DNA of 62,449 bases, from contig JAQUCE010000016.1 in assembly GCA_028686345.1 (NCBI GenBank), positions 1 to 62,449 of the forward strand, written 5' to 3'. This DNA is from Kiritimatiellia bacterium (GTDB taxonomy: Bacteria > Verrucomicrobiota > Kiritimatiellia > RFP12 > UBA1067). This document shows, one piece after another, positions 8,167-15,965 of this stretch (the first letter of the stretch is position 1; every line of letters begins with the position of its first letter). The notes beneath the pieces are model-generated. The model searched no databases and was not told the DNA's origin. It saw only the letters and a program-made list of their open reading frames with translations. Both the position numbers and the translations under genes were made by a program.

Positions 8167-8888
8167 TCAGTTTTTCCTTGGTTAAATAATATGCAAGCCC
8201 GCCACCAAATGACAGCGGACTCTCTAAATACACCTCATCAGCCTGCAATCAGCTAGGATGACAAAAGTTCAAAAAGTGTCAAACTCACCCTTTATAGCTT
8301 AAACGACATCGTTTTGGCAAGCGTAAACAGCGAGAAAAAGCAGATTTAAATAGAAAAGCGATAAAATCGGTAAACGCTGACAGGCAGGAGCTGAAGGGAG
8401 TCGAAAGGCATCGAAAGGTTTGAACGTGCGCGATTTAAGGTTTGAAATTGCAGGGCGCGGGCCGGGCGGGCCGGAAAAGGACAGCGGGGTGCAATACAAG
8501 CCGCAAGCTTTAACGACAAAGCTCACGGCAAAGTTTACTGCAAAGTTTACTGCAAAGTTTACGACAAAGTTTAAAAAAGTAGTTGCAAGCGCGCCGTGCG
8601 GGCACTTTAGTTGCTAGGAATAATTCGGCTGCGCCGAATTATATGATTCCGCCCCGCGGAATAGCACTGTAGGATTTTAGGTTTTTAGGCTGTAGGCGTT
8701 TTGTGTTCCTAATCTCAATCCTAATCGTAATCCTAATCAAACAATGGCTGTCTGTGGCTGGTCGAAAGAGATAAGGGTTGGGATTAGGATTAGGATTGGG
8801 ATTAAGATTGGGATTAAGATTGGCCCCGACAACATGTTTTTAAGGACCAACATGTTGCCTTGCCCTTTGATAAGGGCTTATTTTAGAA
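8167..8888. other. Gene-free region with tandem and inverted repeats
   Basis: No supported gene. Contents: four tandem copies of a 12-base unit (AAAGTTTACTGC type) at about 8529-8575, a two-hairpin element (8620-8662), and inverted TAATCC/GGATTA arrays (8707-8743 against 8771-8820). A CCGACAACATGTTTTTAAGG block at 8825-8844 recurs inverted near 10375 and 60370. The promoter of the etf operon should lie at the left end, but I see no clear -35/-10 pair. Confidence 0.55.
8620..8662. repeat. Two-hairpin element, copy 1
   Basis: Hairpin 1 has a perfect 10-bp stem (ATAATTCGGC, loop TGC) at 8620-8642. Hairpin 2, ATTCCGC-CCC-GCGGAAT, is at 8646-8662. The same pair occurs in reverse order and orientation at 17939-17981, just before the P-type ATPase gene. 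Confidence 0.7.
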
Positions 8889-8972
8889 TGGTGCTCGGGG
8901 GGGGACTCGAACCCCCACGGGTTTCCCCACATGCACCTCAAGCATGCGTGTATGCCATTTCACCACCCGAGC
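8889..8972 (-). tRNA. tRNA-Leu (GAG)
   Basis: The minus strand folds as a class II tRNA: acceptor stem GCTCGGG (8966-8972) pairs with CCCGAGC (8893-8899), followed by discriminator A and an encoded CCA (8889-8891). The anticodon stem CATGC/GCATG encloses loop TTGAGGT, giving anticodon GAG (Leu, CUC/CUU). A short variable arm (TGGGGAAACCC) and a T-arm with GGTTCGAGTCC are present. No second copy of the 3' end was seen in the window, so there is no sign of an island integrated here. Confidence 0.95.
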
Positions 8973-9188
8973 AAAAAGAGAGCACTACTGTAGCTGATAG
9001 TGTCACCATTAAGCAAGTGCAAATCATAAAAAAAGAAAAAAACATGAAAAACGGCGCTGTCGGGTCCCAAGCGAGCATGTGAATTGCAAGTCGTGAATTG
9101 CAAGTCGTTTGCAAGAGTTTGTAAAGTAGCACAGGTAGCCATGCAGCACTCGGCCCCTTGTGTTTTCAAATCAGCGACGTAACTTTTT

Positions 9189-9320
9189 CGTGTTTTTCGT
9201 GATTTTCGTGGTTAAAAATCAGCTATGCCCCCTTTCGTGTTTTTCGTGATTTTCGTGGTTAAAAATCAGCTATGCCCCCTTTCGTGTTTTTCGCGTCTTT
9301 TGCGTAGATTCGCGGGTAAA
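9189..9320. repeat. Tandem 47-bp repeat of TTCGTG-phased words
   Basis: Two full 47-bp copies (9189-9235, 9236-9282) and a partial third contain CGTGTTTTTCGTGATTTTCG, in which TTCGTG recurs every 10 bases. The array ends in a degenerate TTTTGCGTAGATTCGCGGG. Related stretches occur near 1270-1305 and 51518-51603. It lies just 3' of the lipid kinase gene (minus strand). Confidence 0.75.
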
Positions 9321-9338
9321 AAAACTCCGTGTCTTCTG

Positions 9339-10238
9339 TTACTGATTCTGAGGGCGCTGCGGAATCAGGACTTTCAGTGCTTGATGTTTGACTTCAACGG
9401 TGACAGAAGCAGGTGCGTCAACAAGTTCGCCATCAATCTGAATGGGAGCTGGGTTCTCCCTCACAACTCGCGCCTTCCTGCAGGAGATGGCATACACATC
9501 AGTGAGTTTCTTGATATCGCCGGCGAGAATGTTTGGTATCTGAAGCAATAGACCGGGCAACACCTTGCGCTCAACGACGACGAGTTCGATCATTCCGTCA
9601 CACGGATCGGCTGTCGGCGAGATAACAGCACCTCCACCGTATTGGGAGAGGTTGGCAAAGGTAAAGATGATCGGTTCCTCAAACATCACTTGAGAGTTGT
9701 CCTCCAGGTACAGCGTGGTTGGCTGAGGTTCATACTTGAAGGCCTGATAGACTGTTGAAAAGACATAGGGAAGCACCCCCCTGACTGGGAAGCTTTCGAA
9801 GCTCTCAACAATGGCGGCTTCACAAGCAAAGCTGCATGTTACCACAAAGGGAATTCCTGCCACACAGCCCATGTCAATAGAGCGAGGGCGGGCGCGCCGC
9901 AGCGAGGCTATCGCCTCTGATAAGTCCAACGGAATGTCGAAATGCCTGGCGAATCCGTTCCCGCTTCCTGTGGGTATCACGCCGAACGTCACATCATGCT
10001 TCGCAAGTACAGGAAGCAGTGAGTTGATCATTCCGTCTCCGCCGGCGACAAGGACTGTGTCAGCACCGTCAGCGATGGCGGCGCACGCTTTATCCCGGCC
10101 ATCATCCGCGCTATAAGACGATTCAATTGAAACGTAGCGGCCAGCGCCCTCCCAGTGTTCCCGCATGGCCACACGAATTTCCGCAGTGCGATCACGGGAT
10201 CCCGCCCCGGGGTTAACCAAAACCAATACATGACGCAT
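9339..10238 (-). CDS. Diacylglycerol/sphingosine kinase-like lipid kinase (YegS/DagK family)
   Basis: A 299-residue protein with the DAGKc domain: N-terminal VLVNPGAGSRDR, the glycine-rich LVAGGDGMINSLL motif around residues 58-70, and IPTGSGNGFARHF near 90. These bind ATP in the family, which phosphorylates membrane lipids such as diacylglycerol. The C-terminal half is the usual beta-sandwich with GGGAVISPTADPCDGMIELVV. ATG at 10238 was chosen over a TTG three codons upstream because AAAGGA is well spaced from it. No operon partner; a conserved housekeeping role in lipid turnover is inferred. Confidence 0.88.
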   Translation of the reverse strand: MRHVLVLVNPGAGSRDRTAEIRVAMREHWEGAGRYVSIESSYSADDGRDKACAAIADGADTVLVAGGDGMINSLLPVLAKHDVTFGVIPTGSGNGFARHFDIPLDLSEAIASLRRARPRSIDMGCVAGIPFVVTCSFACEAAIVESFESFPVRGVLPYVFSTVYQAFKYEPQPTTLYLEDNSQVMFEEPIIFTFANLSQYGGGAVISPTADPCDGMIELVVVERKVLPGLLLQIPNILAGDIKKLTDVYAISCRKARVVRENPAPIQIDGELVDAPASVTVEVKHQALKVLIPQRPQNQ

Positions 10239-11184
10239 ATTGCTCAAATCCTTTCGTTCTCCTCAGAGTATTATTCCCTAATCAAATTAAAGTTTACTTT
10301 AACCCATTGAATCAAACAAGCAGATTTATGCTCAATCACGCAGCCATTAGGCCCTTACCAAAGCGCAAGACAAACATGTTGATCCTTAAAAACATGTTGT
10401 CGGGGAGCACTCTTAATCTTAATCTGCTTCGATCAACCACAGGCGGCCGCTGTTTGATTAGGATTGTTCGTAGTACCGGCCCAACGGGCCGGATTCACCA
10501 TAGCCCGGGACAACGTCCTGGGTATCCGGACCCCGCATTTATGTGTCCTGAAAGGACACCCCAGCCACGATTTAGAGGTGACATCACTTTTACGGTAACG
10601 TCTCAATAACCCGCTTTGGAGCAGCCTTCCTCCTTCGCCAAGGCTACGGCGCGACAAGAAAGGCTGAACAACAAACCTTACATGGCAGCCGTTTGTTGTT
10701 CACGCTTCAGCGTTTGGCCGGTTGTTGTCTACCGTAGCCTGTAGCGCACTTGCGTCTGTCGTGCGACTTGCAGGTTTCATGAAAGTTAAAATGTGTAGAG
10801 TTGGCGGTACTTGTCCGGCGTAGTTCCGCTTGCGGAACGAAGACGGATGAGCCAAACAAAGATTCTGAAATCCCATGGCGCGCCTTTGACGAACAATCGC
10901 CGGCATACGCTAATTGCTTCATAGAAGCAACCCTACACCCCGGGGCGCGCCTTTCATGAACCTGCAGCAAAGGCGCAGCCGAACGCCTGTAGCTCCGGTT
11001 TACAACCGGACATGTCCGATTGGAAATCGGAGCTACGTTGCTCCCGCACCAAAGGCGCGACCTCTTCACTCGCGCATTCGCGCACTTCTTCACTCCGTAT
11101 AGATGAAGCACCTCAAGCTTCCTGCTTGAATAAAAATGTTTTCTGCAAGCAGAAGATGCTTGCTTGCATCTGATGATTTTTTCT
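10239..11184. other. Gene-free region, mosaic of dispersed repeats
   Basis: Nothing convincing is coded here. It contains the AACATGTTG...AACATGTTGTCGG hairpin (about 10374-10400), the CTCAATAACCCGCTTTGGAG block (10601-10620), a long repeat (about 10741-10960) shared with 17630-17805, and a clover-shaped palindrome at 10989-11036. Confidence 0.55.
10989..11036. repeat. Compound palindrome (outer stem with two inner hairpins)
   Basis: GTAGCTCCG at 10989-10997 pairs with CGGAGCTAC at 11028-11036. Between them are CCGGTT-TAC-AACCGG, the self-complementary GGACATGTCC and TCCGATT-GG-AAATCGGA. The whole unit can fold as a cruciform on either strand. Confidence 0.7.
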
Positions 11185-11213
11185 TTGCGCTTAATGCTAT
11201 AGTGTGCTAATAT
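11185..11213 (+). promoter_or_regulatory. Sigma-70-like promoter for the 11341 gene cluster
   Basis: TTGCGC (11185-11190), a 17-bp spacer and TAATAT (11208-11213). It is the best promoter match upstream of the DUF883-like gene, leaving a leader of about 120 bases. Confidence 0.5.
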
Positions 11214-11340
11214 TTTAATAATTCAGGAAACAAACACAGCACCACGGCGTTAGAAATGAAAACTCAATCTTCCTAACCTAGTCTGTTGGTGATCAAGTCC
11301 AAATTGGTTGTTTAATTAAGAGTGAATAAGGAGAAGTAAA

Positions 11341-11676
11341 ATGAAAAAACAAGATACACAAGAGACACAAAAAATACACGAGGCACTTGCGTTACTCAAC
11401 GAAGCTGCGCATGAAAGCAAGGAGGACATCAGTGAACTTATCACCAGTAAGTATGAGGCTCTGAAAGGAGTGCTCCACGATTTGGAAGCTGATGTGAAAG
11501 GCAAAGTCCAGCACGGTGCGGAATACCTGAGTGAGCTCAAAGAGAGTGCCGCGGAACGAGGCAAAGACGCTGCCTTGCGTGTTGACCACAAGGTTCACGA
11601 AGACCCATGGAAGGCCATAGGAATATCGGCTCTGTGTGCCTTCACCATCGGGTTCGTGCTTGGACATAAAAAATAG
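11341..11676 (+). CDS. DUF883/ElaB/YqjD-like membrane-anchored protein
   Basis: A 111-residue protein with long amphipathic, charged helices (residues 5-85, Glu/Lys/Ala-rich, probable coiled coil) and one C-terminal hydrophobic segment, AIGISALCAFTIGFVLGHKK. This is the plan of the YqjD/ElaB/DUF883 family, which in E. coli is tail-anchored in the inner membrane, stress induced, and associates with ribosomes. AAGGAG precedes the ATG. It is followed after 20 bp by a holin-like membrane protein, as in the E. coli yqjD-yqjE pair. Function here is inferred from that context. Confidence 0.7.
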   Translation: MKKQDTQETQKIHEALALLNEAAHESKEDISELITSKYEALKGVLHDLEADVKGKVQHGAEYLSELKESAAERGKDAALRVDHKVHEDPWKAIGISALCAFTIGFVLGHKK

Positions 11677-11696
11677 CCGGGCAATGGAGCAGCACT

Positions 11697-12083
11697 ATGG
11701 CGAAATATTTCAGCAAATTAGCATGCCTGTTGCTTACGCAGTTGGTATGGCAGGAGAAGAAGAGCGCGCTTCACTTGGTAAGCGTCAAAGCGGCGACCTG
11801 CTACGTGAAGGGCGTGCAAGGTGCGCGTCAAGGCGTAATCGGCTACTTGGGGCTGTGCCTGATGCGTTTCATATTGGGATTCGGCTTGGTGCTGCTGCAT
11901 CTCGGGTTGCTACTCTACCTGCCTTGGTCGACGCGTGAAAAAGGGTTGCTGTTGCTGATCCTGGGGGTGCTCTACACCGCACTTGCGGTTGTTGCCTTCG
12001 CCGTGGTGCTCTCGCAGCGAACCTGGATGAAGGCCACACGCGCCGACGAGGTTGTGCGCTGCGCGCTGCGCAAACGTCCCTAG
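11697..12083 (+). CDS. YqjE-like (phage holin superfamily III) membrane protein
   Basis: A 128-residue protein with two strong membrane segments (about residues 54-77 and 84-105) between basic ends, the plan of the YqjE/holin III group that often follows DUF883 genes. GGAG is 7 bp before the ATG. No catalytic residue is evident. It may be a membrane partner of the preceding protein. The call rests on topology and gene order more than on sequence motifs. Confidence 0.5.
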   Translation: MAKYFSKLACLLLTQLVWQEKKSALHLVSVKAATCYVKGVQGARQGVIGYLGLCLMRFILGFGLVLLHLGLLLYLPWSTREKGLLLLILGVLYTALAVVAFAVVLSQRTWMKATRADEVVRCALRKRP

Positions 12084-12120
12084 GCGGTTAAAACCGAAAG
12101 GTACAGCAAGGAGGCTGATT

Positions 12121-12189
12121 ATGCTTATCAAAATCGAGACGCTAAAAGGTTACTGGATCGACGAAGTGGTTGCCAAGAAACACTCTTAA
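12121..12189 (+). CDS. Small ORF with strong ribosome binding site (22 residues)
   Basis: AAGGAGG is 6 bp before an ATG that opens a 22-codon frame ending in TAA (begins MLIKIETLKGYW, ends KKHS). The ribosome binding site is among the best in the window, yet the product matches nothing I recognise. It could be a leader or regulatory peptide for the downstream transport genes or the leftover start of a deleted gene. Confidence 0.35.
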   Translation: MLIKIETLKGYWIDEVVAKKHS

Positions 12190-12203
12190 GTTCTAGGCCC
12201 GTA

Positions 12204-12344
12204 TTGAAGAGAGCACCTGCCTTGGTGTTTTTGATTGCAGTGGTTATTTGTGGCGCGGCTCTCTCTTTAGCAACGGTTGCCACGGTCGAGTACGATTTGA
12301 CGGTCTCGCGGGATAGCGTAGAGAGGATGAGGAGATTAACATGA
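12204..12344 (+). CDS. Possible small single-span membrane protein
   Basis: A TTG-initiated frame of 46 codons with one hydrophobic segment (ALVFLIAVVICGAALSLAT) and a basic C-terminus. Its TGA overlaps the ATG of the next gene as ATGA, the arrangement of translationally coupled genes. No clear ribosome binding site precedes the TTG, and the preceding 22-residue ORF ends 14 bp before it. It could be a small subunit of the YeeE/YedE transporter, or chance. Confidence 0.3.
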   Translation: MKRAPALVFLIAVVICGAALSLATVATVEYDLTVSRDSVERMRRLT

Positions 12345-12868
12345 ACACAGTGATTGAAGTGCTTCGCGACCAAACTTGGTCGCCGTATGCGGTTGGGGCT
12401 GGAATCGGCGTTCTATCCTGGCTTACATTCCTGTTTTCGGATAGCCCGCTGGGGGTCTCGACCGCGTTCACCAAATCCGCCGGGATGATCGAGCGCGCCA
12501 TCCGCGGTCCGAAGGTTGAGAAAAAGCTCTATTATCAAGAGAACAAACTCGGTGTTGACTGGGGCTGGGTGCTGGTGATCGGCGTGTTCATCGGCGCGCT
12601 GGTCTCTGCCGGGATATCCGGTACATTCCGGTTTGACTGGGTGCCGTCGATGTGGGAAGCTGCCTTTGGCGCCAACATATTTACGCGGCTGGCGGTGGCC
12701 CTTGCCGGGGGGATTTGCCTCGGGTTCGGTGCGCGTTGGGCAGGTGGATGCACAAGCGGTCACGGCATCAGCGGCACCATGCAGCTTGTTCTAGGGAGCT
12801 GGCTGGCCGCAGCTTGCTTCTTCATCAGTGGCGTTGCCACAGCCATGTTTATCTACCGCGTACTTTAA
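12341..12868 (+). CDS. YeeE/YedE-family transporter, first half
   Basis: A 175-residue inner-membrane protein with about four hydrophobic segments and the conserved GARWAGGCTSGHGISG motif, whose cysteine is characteristic of YeeE/YedE sulfur-compound permeases (TsuA-like; in the split form PmpA/PmpB). Full-length members have two such repeats in one chain; here the second half is the next gene. GAGGAG precedes the ATG. The family moves thiosulfate or related sulfur species across the inner membrane, with the cysteines handling the substrate. Substrate here is unknown. Confidence 0.8.
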   Translation: MNTVIEVLRDQTWSPYAVGAGIGVLSWLTFLFSDSPLGVSTAFTKSAGMIERAIRGPKVEKKLYYQENKLGVDWGWVLVIGVFIGALVSAGISGTFRFDWVPSMWEAAFGANIFTRLAVALAGGICLGFGARWAGGCTSGHGISGTMQLVLGSWLAAACFFISGVATAMFIYRVL

Positions 12869-12886
12869 TGCGGGCGGAGCCAAACC

Positions 12887-13444
12887 ATGTTTACCAGAGT
12901 TCACAACAATAAACGACTGCAGTTGACACTTGGCCTTCTGTTCGGATTCTGCTTCGGCTTCCTGCTGCAGAAAGGACGTGTGTGCGACTACGAAATCATC
13001 ATGCGCCAGCTCCTGTTACAGGACTTCACCGTACTGAAGATCATGCTGACCGCCATGGCTACAGGTATGCTCGGTGTCTATGCCATGCGCGGGCTGGGGT
13101 GGGTCAAGCTTCACAAAAAAGCGGGTTCGCTGGGAGCCAACATCCCGGGGCCGTTGATCTTCGGGATCGGCTTCGGTATGCTCGGCTACTGCCCGGGCAC
13201 CTCGGTGGGCGCGGTTGCACACGGAGCACTGGATGCGCTGGTCGGCGTGATCGGCATCTTGATCGGAGCTGGTTTGTATGCGGCGGTCTATCCTAAAATT
13301 AAAGGACGCATTCTGGCGTTTGGCGATTTTGGCGGTAAGACGCTGATCGACGTGCTGCCCGTCCGCAACCCCTGGGCGGTCATTCTTCCATTAGTGGCGG
13401 TCATCGCGCTGCTCTTGTTTGCTCTGGAAAAGGCGGGGTTGTAG
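12887..13444 (+). CDS. YeeE/YedE-family transporter, second half
   Basis: A 185-residue partner of the preceding gene, 18 bp downstream with GGAG before the ATG. It has about five hydrophobic segments, the LQKGRVCDYEIIMRQ segment after the first one, and the GFGMLGYCPGTSVGA motif carrying the second conserved cysteine. Together the two genes reproduce one full YeeE/YedE permease. Transport of thiosulfate-like sulfur compounds is the family role; no sulfurtransferase or rhodanese lies alongside to confirm it. Confidence 0.8.
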   Translation: MFTRVHNNKRLQLTLGLLFGFCFGFLLQKGRVCDYEIIMRQLLLQDFTVLKIMLTAMATGMLGVYAMRGLGWVKLHKKAGSLGANIPGPLIFGIGFGMLGYCPGTSVGAVAHGALDALVGVIGILIGAGLYAAVYPKIKGRILAFGDFGGKTLIDVLPVRNPWAVILPLVAVIALLLFALEKAGL

Positions 13445-13498
13445 AGAGTACAACTCTGATGTGACTATGATCTAACAGATGACCACAAAGGAGACACC

Positions 13499-14605
13499 AT
13501 GAATAAAAAAACATTGAATCCGTTGCTTGATGCCATGCAAAAGGCTTTCATACAGTACGATCACAATGAAATGGCCGTGGCATGCCGCGAATGGGAGAGC
13601 TCTATTCATGCTCTCAATGTGTATGCCAAGGCTGCCAGAGGCGTGGAACGCGAAGCCGTCATCCGCGAGCAGGATCCCGACATACGAGTTTACATGCGTG
13701 CAACCTGGGATCTTTCGCAGTGGTGGACACCCGAAATCCTGCGGCAACTTCATGCGTGCAAGGAGTTCGAGGGCCGGAGGTGGATCCGTGCCGAAGCGAC
13801 CCTGGCCCATGACATCGAGATGGCCCGCAGCGTGGGGACGCAGCTTCTGGCTGAGATCAAAGACCATTTGGCGGACGAGGAGGCCAGGATGCGGGAGCGC
13901 CTGCACCACCGCGCCCTATTTGAGAAGACGACGATCATCCTTGCCGAAAGCTTCCTGAACGGGACAATGGCCACGCATGGCGCCCGCGTCTACACCGCTA
14001 CCGCGCCCGGGGATTATGTTTTCGCGGCCAAGGGCAATTTCTGGCAAATCGTGTATGATGGACTTGATCTGGGTTTATTCAAGCACCACAATGGTTTGAT
14101 CTACATCCACAACTTGCTCTCGCGTCCCGGGCAGTCAATCCCCATACAGGAGATGCAGATCTATCGCGATAAGTTTGCAGAACCTGTAATCGTAACGCCG
14201 GATACAGCGCTGGAGACGAAAGTGTGCAAAGGAATCGGCTTTAGCGGTCGCACTCTAAAGCTTTCAGACCCCAACTTCAGTACCGCAGTCTTGAGGTTGC
14301 AAGCCGAATTGCAGGAACAGTTGAGCAGAGAAACGGATGCTGATGAGTACAAAGCAATAGCCGACAAACTCATACGGCTAGCTGTGTTCCTGCGCTTGGC
14401 AGCCAAGCGCGGTCGCATTGGATGCGTGAAGTTCAATCCGGACGAGCCAATAGGTCCGGGGCGTGATGTCGGCACATGCATCTGGGATACGATTAACATG
14501 TTCAAAGAGAGCGATGAGGGACAGGATCTGTCCGATTACCTGACAGCGCATATTGAGACTGGAGCGCGCTGCCGCTATACGGGTGAGACCACCTGGCATG
14601 TCTAA
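13499..14605 (+). CDS. Unknown 368-residue protein with a winged-helix-like segment
   Basis: Not recognised as a named family. Residues 1-155 are helical and charged, with Arg/Glu-rich stretches. Around residues 180-225 is FWQIVYDGLDLGLFKHHNGL followed by YIHNLLSRPGQSIPIQEM, which resembles a short element seen in many bacterial regulators (W.v.f.g..v.lk...Gl.yla.LL..Pg..i.v..L). The C-terminal part (about 265-350) is again helical, with LIRLAVFLRLAAKRGRIG. No signal peptide or membrane segment. AAAGGAG is well placed before ATG 13499. It follows the YeeE/YedE pair by 54 bp and precedes an antiporter by 48 bp; a regulatory role is a guess. Confidence 0.6.
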   Translation: MNKKTLNPLLDAMQKAFIQYDHNEMAVACREWESSIHALNVYAKAARGVEREAVIREQDPDIRVYMRATWDLSQWWTPEILRQLHACKEFEGRRWIRAEATLAHDIEMARSVGTQLLAEIKDHLADEEARMRERLHHRALFEKTTIILAESFLNGTMATHGARVYTATAPGDYVFAAKGNFWQIVYDGLDLGLFKHHNGLIYIHNLLSRPGQSIPIQEMQIYRDKFAEPVIVTPDTALETKVCKGIGFSGRTLKLSDPNFSTAVLRLQAELQEQLSRETDADEYKAIADKLIRLAVFLRLAAKRGRIGCVKFNPDEPIGPGRDVGTCIWDTINMFKESDEGQDLSDYLTAHIETGARCRYTGETTWHV

Positions 14606-14653
14606 GGCGACTATGGACGACGATAGCAGGCGACGGTATCGGATGACGATTCC

Positions 14654-15820
14654 ATGAATTTTGATAACATCATATTTCAATTAAGCGTAATCGTTGTGGG
14701 TGCTGCCGCGCTGGGAACGCTTTTTCTCTATGCCAAGCAGCCGATCATCGTAGCCTATATCGCAATCGGCTTTGCCTGTGGACCAAACGGGCTTGCCATA
14801 ATCCGAAACACCGACCATATCGAAAAAATAGCTCATTTTGGCATCATACTTCTACTTTTTATCATTGGTCTTAACTTACAGCCACTGAAGCTTGTTAAAC
14901 TCTTTCGCAGAACTGCGCTCCTTACCTTTAGTACCTCAGTGTTCTTTGGAGGCGTGTCATTTCTTTTCGCATGGATGCTCAACTATGATATGCGCGGTGC
15001 CCTGATTTTCGGCGCAGCTATGATGTTTTCAAGCACGATGATCAGTCTGAAGTTGATCCCTACCACTGCACTGCACCACAAACAAACTGGCGAGGTCATG
15101 ACTAGCGTCCTTCTTCTTCAGGATCTGCTGGCCATTCTTGTGCTCCTTCTCATCACCGGGGAAATGAGCGATTTTGTGTTGGTGACCTTTGCAATGCTAG
15201 TGGGAAAGTTTGCGCTCCTCTGCATACTAACCTTTGTTGGCGTACGCTACGTGATGGCACCGTTACTCACAAAATTCGATAGATTTCAGGAGTACACATT
15301 CGTTGCAACACTGGGGTGGTGTCTGCTATGGGCTGAAGCCTCACACCTTTTTGGCCTCTCTTACGAGATGGGAGCTTTCGTAGCTGGGCTTTCAATTGCA
15401 TCGTGTTGGGTTGCGGTTGTCATTGCCGAGCACCTGAAGCCTTTGCGCGAGTTCTTCCTTATCCTTTTTTTCTTTGCTGTTGGGGCGGACTTAGATCTGC
15501 GCTTAGCACCCCGACTCCTTCTCGCAGCAATTGTTTTCGGTGCAATCCTGGTGCCCTTGAAAGCACACATATTTCGTTTTGCATTCCAAAAGAGCGGAGA
15601 ATCGATAGAGTTATCTCGAGAGTTGTCAGTGCGTTTGGCGCAGTCCAGTGAGTTTTCGCTCCTAGTCGTGTTCACCGCCTTATCGGCTGGCGGCTTATCA
15701 TCAGAAAGGGCCATGGTGATTCAGGTCGTCACTATCGTAACATTCATTCTTTCAACGTACTGGGTCGTCCTGCGATACCCAACTCCGATCTCCGGGAATG
15801 CCGCACTCCGTCAGGATTGA
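14654..15820 (+). CDS. KefB-type cation:proton antiporter (CPA2 membrane domain)
   Basis: A 388-residue integral membrane protein with about 12 hydrophobic segments. It shows the CPA2 features IAYIAIGFACGPNGLA-type helix near residue 32, FGIILLLFIIGLNL, LLLQDLLAILVLLL (the paired acidic/polar site of the ion path), and LFGLSYEMGAFVAGL. Length matches the membrane domain alone; the cytoplasmic RCK/TrkA-N domain of KefB/KefC is absent. It should exchange K+ or Na+ for H+. The upstream ribosome binding site is weak, suggesting coupling to the gene before it. Confidence 0.82.
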   Translation: MNFDNIIFQLSVIVVGAAALGTLFLYAKQPIIVAYIAIGFACGPNGLAIIRNTDHIEKIAHFGIILLLFIIGLNLQPLKLVKLFRRTALLTFSTSVFFGGVSFLFAWMLNYDMRGALIFGAAMMFSSTMISLKLIPTTALHHKQTGEVMTSVLLLQDLLAILVLLLITGEMSDFVLVTFAMLVGKFALLCILTFVGVRYVMAPLLTKFDRFQEYTFVATLGWCLLWAEASHLFGLSYEMGAFVAGLSIASCWVAVVIAEHLKPLREFFLILFFFAVGADLDLRLAPRLLLAAIVFGAILVPLKAHIFRFAFQKSGESIELSRELSVRLAQSSEFSLLVVFTALSAGGLSSERAMVIQVVTIVTFILSTYWVVLRYPTPISGNAALRQD

Positions 15821-15940
15821 GCTGGATTGCAACTCAAAGGGCATGGCAAAGTTGGTCGTGACCTTCTGAAGTAACGATTGCCGTATGTGGTAGGGTTTCA
15901 CCCCATAGCCGCCTAAAGTCACATATTGTATTTTACTCAT
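15821..15940 (-). pseudogene. Possible gene remnant on the opposite strand
   Basis: A minus-strand frame beginning at ATG 15940 reads MSKIQYVTLGGYGV, then an amphipathic helix (HIRQSLLQKVTTNFAMPFEL) and loses protein-like character where it meets the 3' end of the antiporter gene. The strand-helix start is like that of small alpha/beta enzymes such as archaemetzincins, but too short to identify. No ribosome binding site. Confidence 0.2.
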
Positions 15941-15965
15941 ATAAACAACCACAGGAGATATAGCA

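Noticed and set aside
8889..8972. tRNA-Leu as an integration site for a genomic island
   Set aside because: No integrase gene and no second copy of the tRNA 3' end were seen in the window.
10707..11111. 134-residue minus-strand open frame
   Set aside because: It runs through dispersed palindromes and is composed of repeat-derived Arg/Cys/Ser-rich sequence; no ribosome binding site or domain.
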